Shown: piece by piece, positions 63,186 through 64,000 of the stretch
How positions within the stretch are numbered: position 1 is the stretch's first letter
Layout of the letters: every line of letters begins with the position of its first letter
Source of the DNA: JAGNXB01 sp942490895
GTDB taxonomy: Bacteria; Bacteroidota; Bacteroidia; Chitinophagales; Saprospiraceae
Reading direction: 5' to 3'
Length of the DNA stretch: 64,000 bases
Assembly (NCBI GenBank): GCA_942490895.1
Contig: CALNZC010000069.1
Span: 51,038-115,037, forward strand
The notes under the pieces: model-generated
Database searches by the model: none
Seen by the model: the letters and a program-made list of their open reading frames with translations, nothing else
Told to the model about the DNA's origin: nothing
Made by a program: the position numbers and the translations under genes

Positions 63186-63848
63186 ATGCGCTATCACAAA
63201 GAAGGGCACCGACCTCTGATCTTTACGGCTGTCATCATGTTGCTGGTTCTGGCAGCCATTCAGAATGGCCTTCCCATTTTGACTTTGCCGGCATTGGTCA
63301 TATGCATTGGCCTCTATGCGTTCATCCTCAACTTTTTTCGACATCCGGAACGCCCTATACCTGTCGATGATGACCGCGTCATCTATGCTCCTGCTGATGG
63401 TAAAATCCTGGTGATGGAGGAAACTGACGAACCGGAATTTCTACAAGAAAAGCGAGTGCAAGTCAGCATCTTCATGTCTCCACTCAATGTTCATGTCAAT
63501 CGATATCCCACGAGTGGTAAAATCATATACTCCAAGTATCATCCCGGGAAGTTCCTGCTGGCATGGGATCCAAAATCCAGCCTCGATAATGAGCGGACAA
63601 CTGTAGTACTGGAGAATACATGGGGCCGAGTGCTGGTCAGGCAGATTGCCGGTTATGTGGCCCGTCGAATCGTTTGTTATGCTGAAACAGGTGCTGAAGC
63701 CCGGCAAGGCGAAGAAATGGGATTCATCAAATTTGGCTCCAGGGTGGACCTGTTCCTCCCGAAGAATGCCGAACTCTGCGTAAAGCTTCAAGATGTGGTA
63801 GTCGGTAATCAAACCATTATCGCCAGGTTCGCTGAACCGAAACCATAA
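63186..63848 (+). CDS. psd: Phosphatidylserine decarboxylase family protein
   Basis: 220 residues. Two N-terminal hydrophobic helices (about 10-50) precede the catalytic part with YAPADGKIL, VSIFMSPLNVHVNR and the self-cleavage site GFIKFGSRVD, where the serine becomes the pyruvoyl group. This is the short Bacteroidota/proteobacterial psd type with GS rather than LGST. It converts phosphatidylserine to phosphatidylethanolamine, the step that follows CDP-diacylglycerol supply by cdsA 48 bases upstream. Confidence 0.92.
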   Translation: MRYHKEGHRPLIFTAVIMLLVLAAIQNGLPILTLPALVICIGLYAFILNFFRHPERPIPVDDDRVIYAPADGKILVMEETDEPEFLQEKRVQVSIFMSPLNVHVNRYPTSGKIIYSKYHPGKFLLAWDPKSSLDNERTTVVLENTWGRVLVRQIAGYVARRIVCYAETGAEARQGEEMGFIKFGSRVDLFLPKNAELCVKLQDVVVGNQTIIARFAEPKP

Positions 63849-63880
63849 CCTCCGAATGTCGTCTTCGTCCCGCAGTGACC

Positions 63881-64000
63881 CTATCGGGTCACTGTTAGTG
63901 GAAAAGTGTGAGCGCCTTCATCCTGATGGATGCGTAGATAATAGGTTCCAGTCGCCAACGAAGCTGGCATCTTCAGACTCACCTGATGGTTTGAGATCAT
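63881..64000 (-). CDS. C-terminal end of a T9SS-sorted protein (5' part outside window)
   Basis: The last 39 codons of a minus-strand gene, ending at TAG 63881-63883. The peptide has SLKMPASLATGTYYLRIHQ and ends HTFPLTVTR, the pattern of a type A Por-secretion-system sorting domain (MxxLAxGxYxLxI...xxxxKxxxxR-like). The cargo cannot be seen. The stop lies inside a 20-base hairpin AGTGACCC-TATC-GGGTCACT (63875-63894), which may help end transcription of this gene and of psd. Confidence 0.75.
   Translation of the reverse strand: MISNHQVSLKMPASLATGTYYLRIHQDEGAHTFPLTVTR

Noticed and set aside
63138..63219. Extended C-terminus of CdsA running into psd
   Set aside because: It is out of frame with the conserved CdsA end and exists only because of the probable one-base error near 63070.

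Overview
The window reads as a chromosomal segment of a Bacteroidota bacterium, most likely in or near Saprospiria/Saprospiraceae. The signs are three giant proteins ending in gliding-motility-type (type B) T9SS sorting domains, a fourth T9SS tail at the right edge, OstA-like and DUF4293 genes, promoters with the Bacteroidota -7 box TAnnTTTG, and the conserved rpsU-xerC-hpf-tRNA-tuf-secE-nusG-rplKAJL-rpoBC order. Family-level placement is inference.

Layout. (1) 1-5005 (+): the right part of a natural-product operon. It holds the end of a carrier protein, a proline-type adenylation enzyme, an acyl-CoA-dehydrogenase-fold oxidase, a PltA-like flavin halogenase and a methyltransferase. Together they look like the route from L-proline to a halogenated pyrrolyl-2-carboxyl thioester. 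(2) 5041-5415: a small lipoprotein with an LTxEQ-type helical domain. (3) 5541-14406 (-): a surface-glycan operon with a sulfotransferase, three GT4 glycosyltransferases, a polyprenyl-phosphate glycosyltransferase, DUF2304 and a 1135-residue GT-C-like membrane protein, followed on the + strand by an MBOAT-SGNH acyltransferase fusion. (4) 17350-29955 (-): three large T9SS-secreted adhesin-like proteins. (5) 30010-46000: a permease, an HMA protein, a PLP decarboxylase, a retropepsin-PDZ protein, rplU-rpmA (L27 with an unusual HhH extension), OstA, an ExbB/ExbD cluster, a 100-bp tandem repeat beside tRNA-Ser, tatD, an RNase HI-like gene, def and ruvX. (6) 46054-60966 (-): the transcription/translation supercluster. 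(7) 61023-64000: a TonB-like protein, pdxJ, cdsA, psd and the end of a T9SS protein.

The strongest anomaly is at about 48838-50805. The last ~250 residues of RpoB, the intergenic spacer and the first ~480 residues of RpoC, including the catalytic NADFDGD loop, are absent. In their place is about 2 kb of non-coding sequence rich in ATTCC/CATTCGATTCC words, which resembles mammalian satellite II/III DNA. As written the cell would have no RNA polymerase, so an assembly or gap-filling artefact or contamination is far more likely than biology.

Three genes (DUF2304, the amino-acid permease, cdsA) each look broken by a single base, and a fourth (the signal peptide of the 27680-29955 gene) is probably affected. 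Two of these sites lie in A/T homopolymers, which points to residual long-read indel errors. The best candidates for real biology are the halopyrrole operon, the LTxEQ hairpins shared between a lipoprotein and a GT-C-like enzyme, and the L27-HhH fusion.
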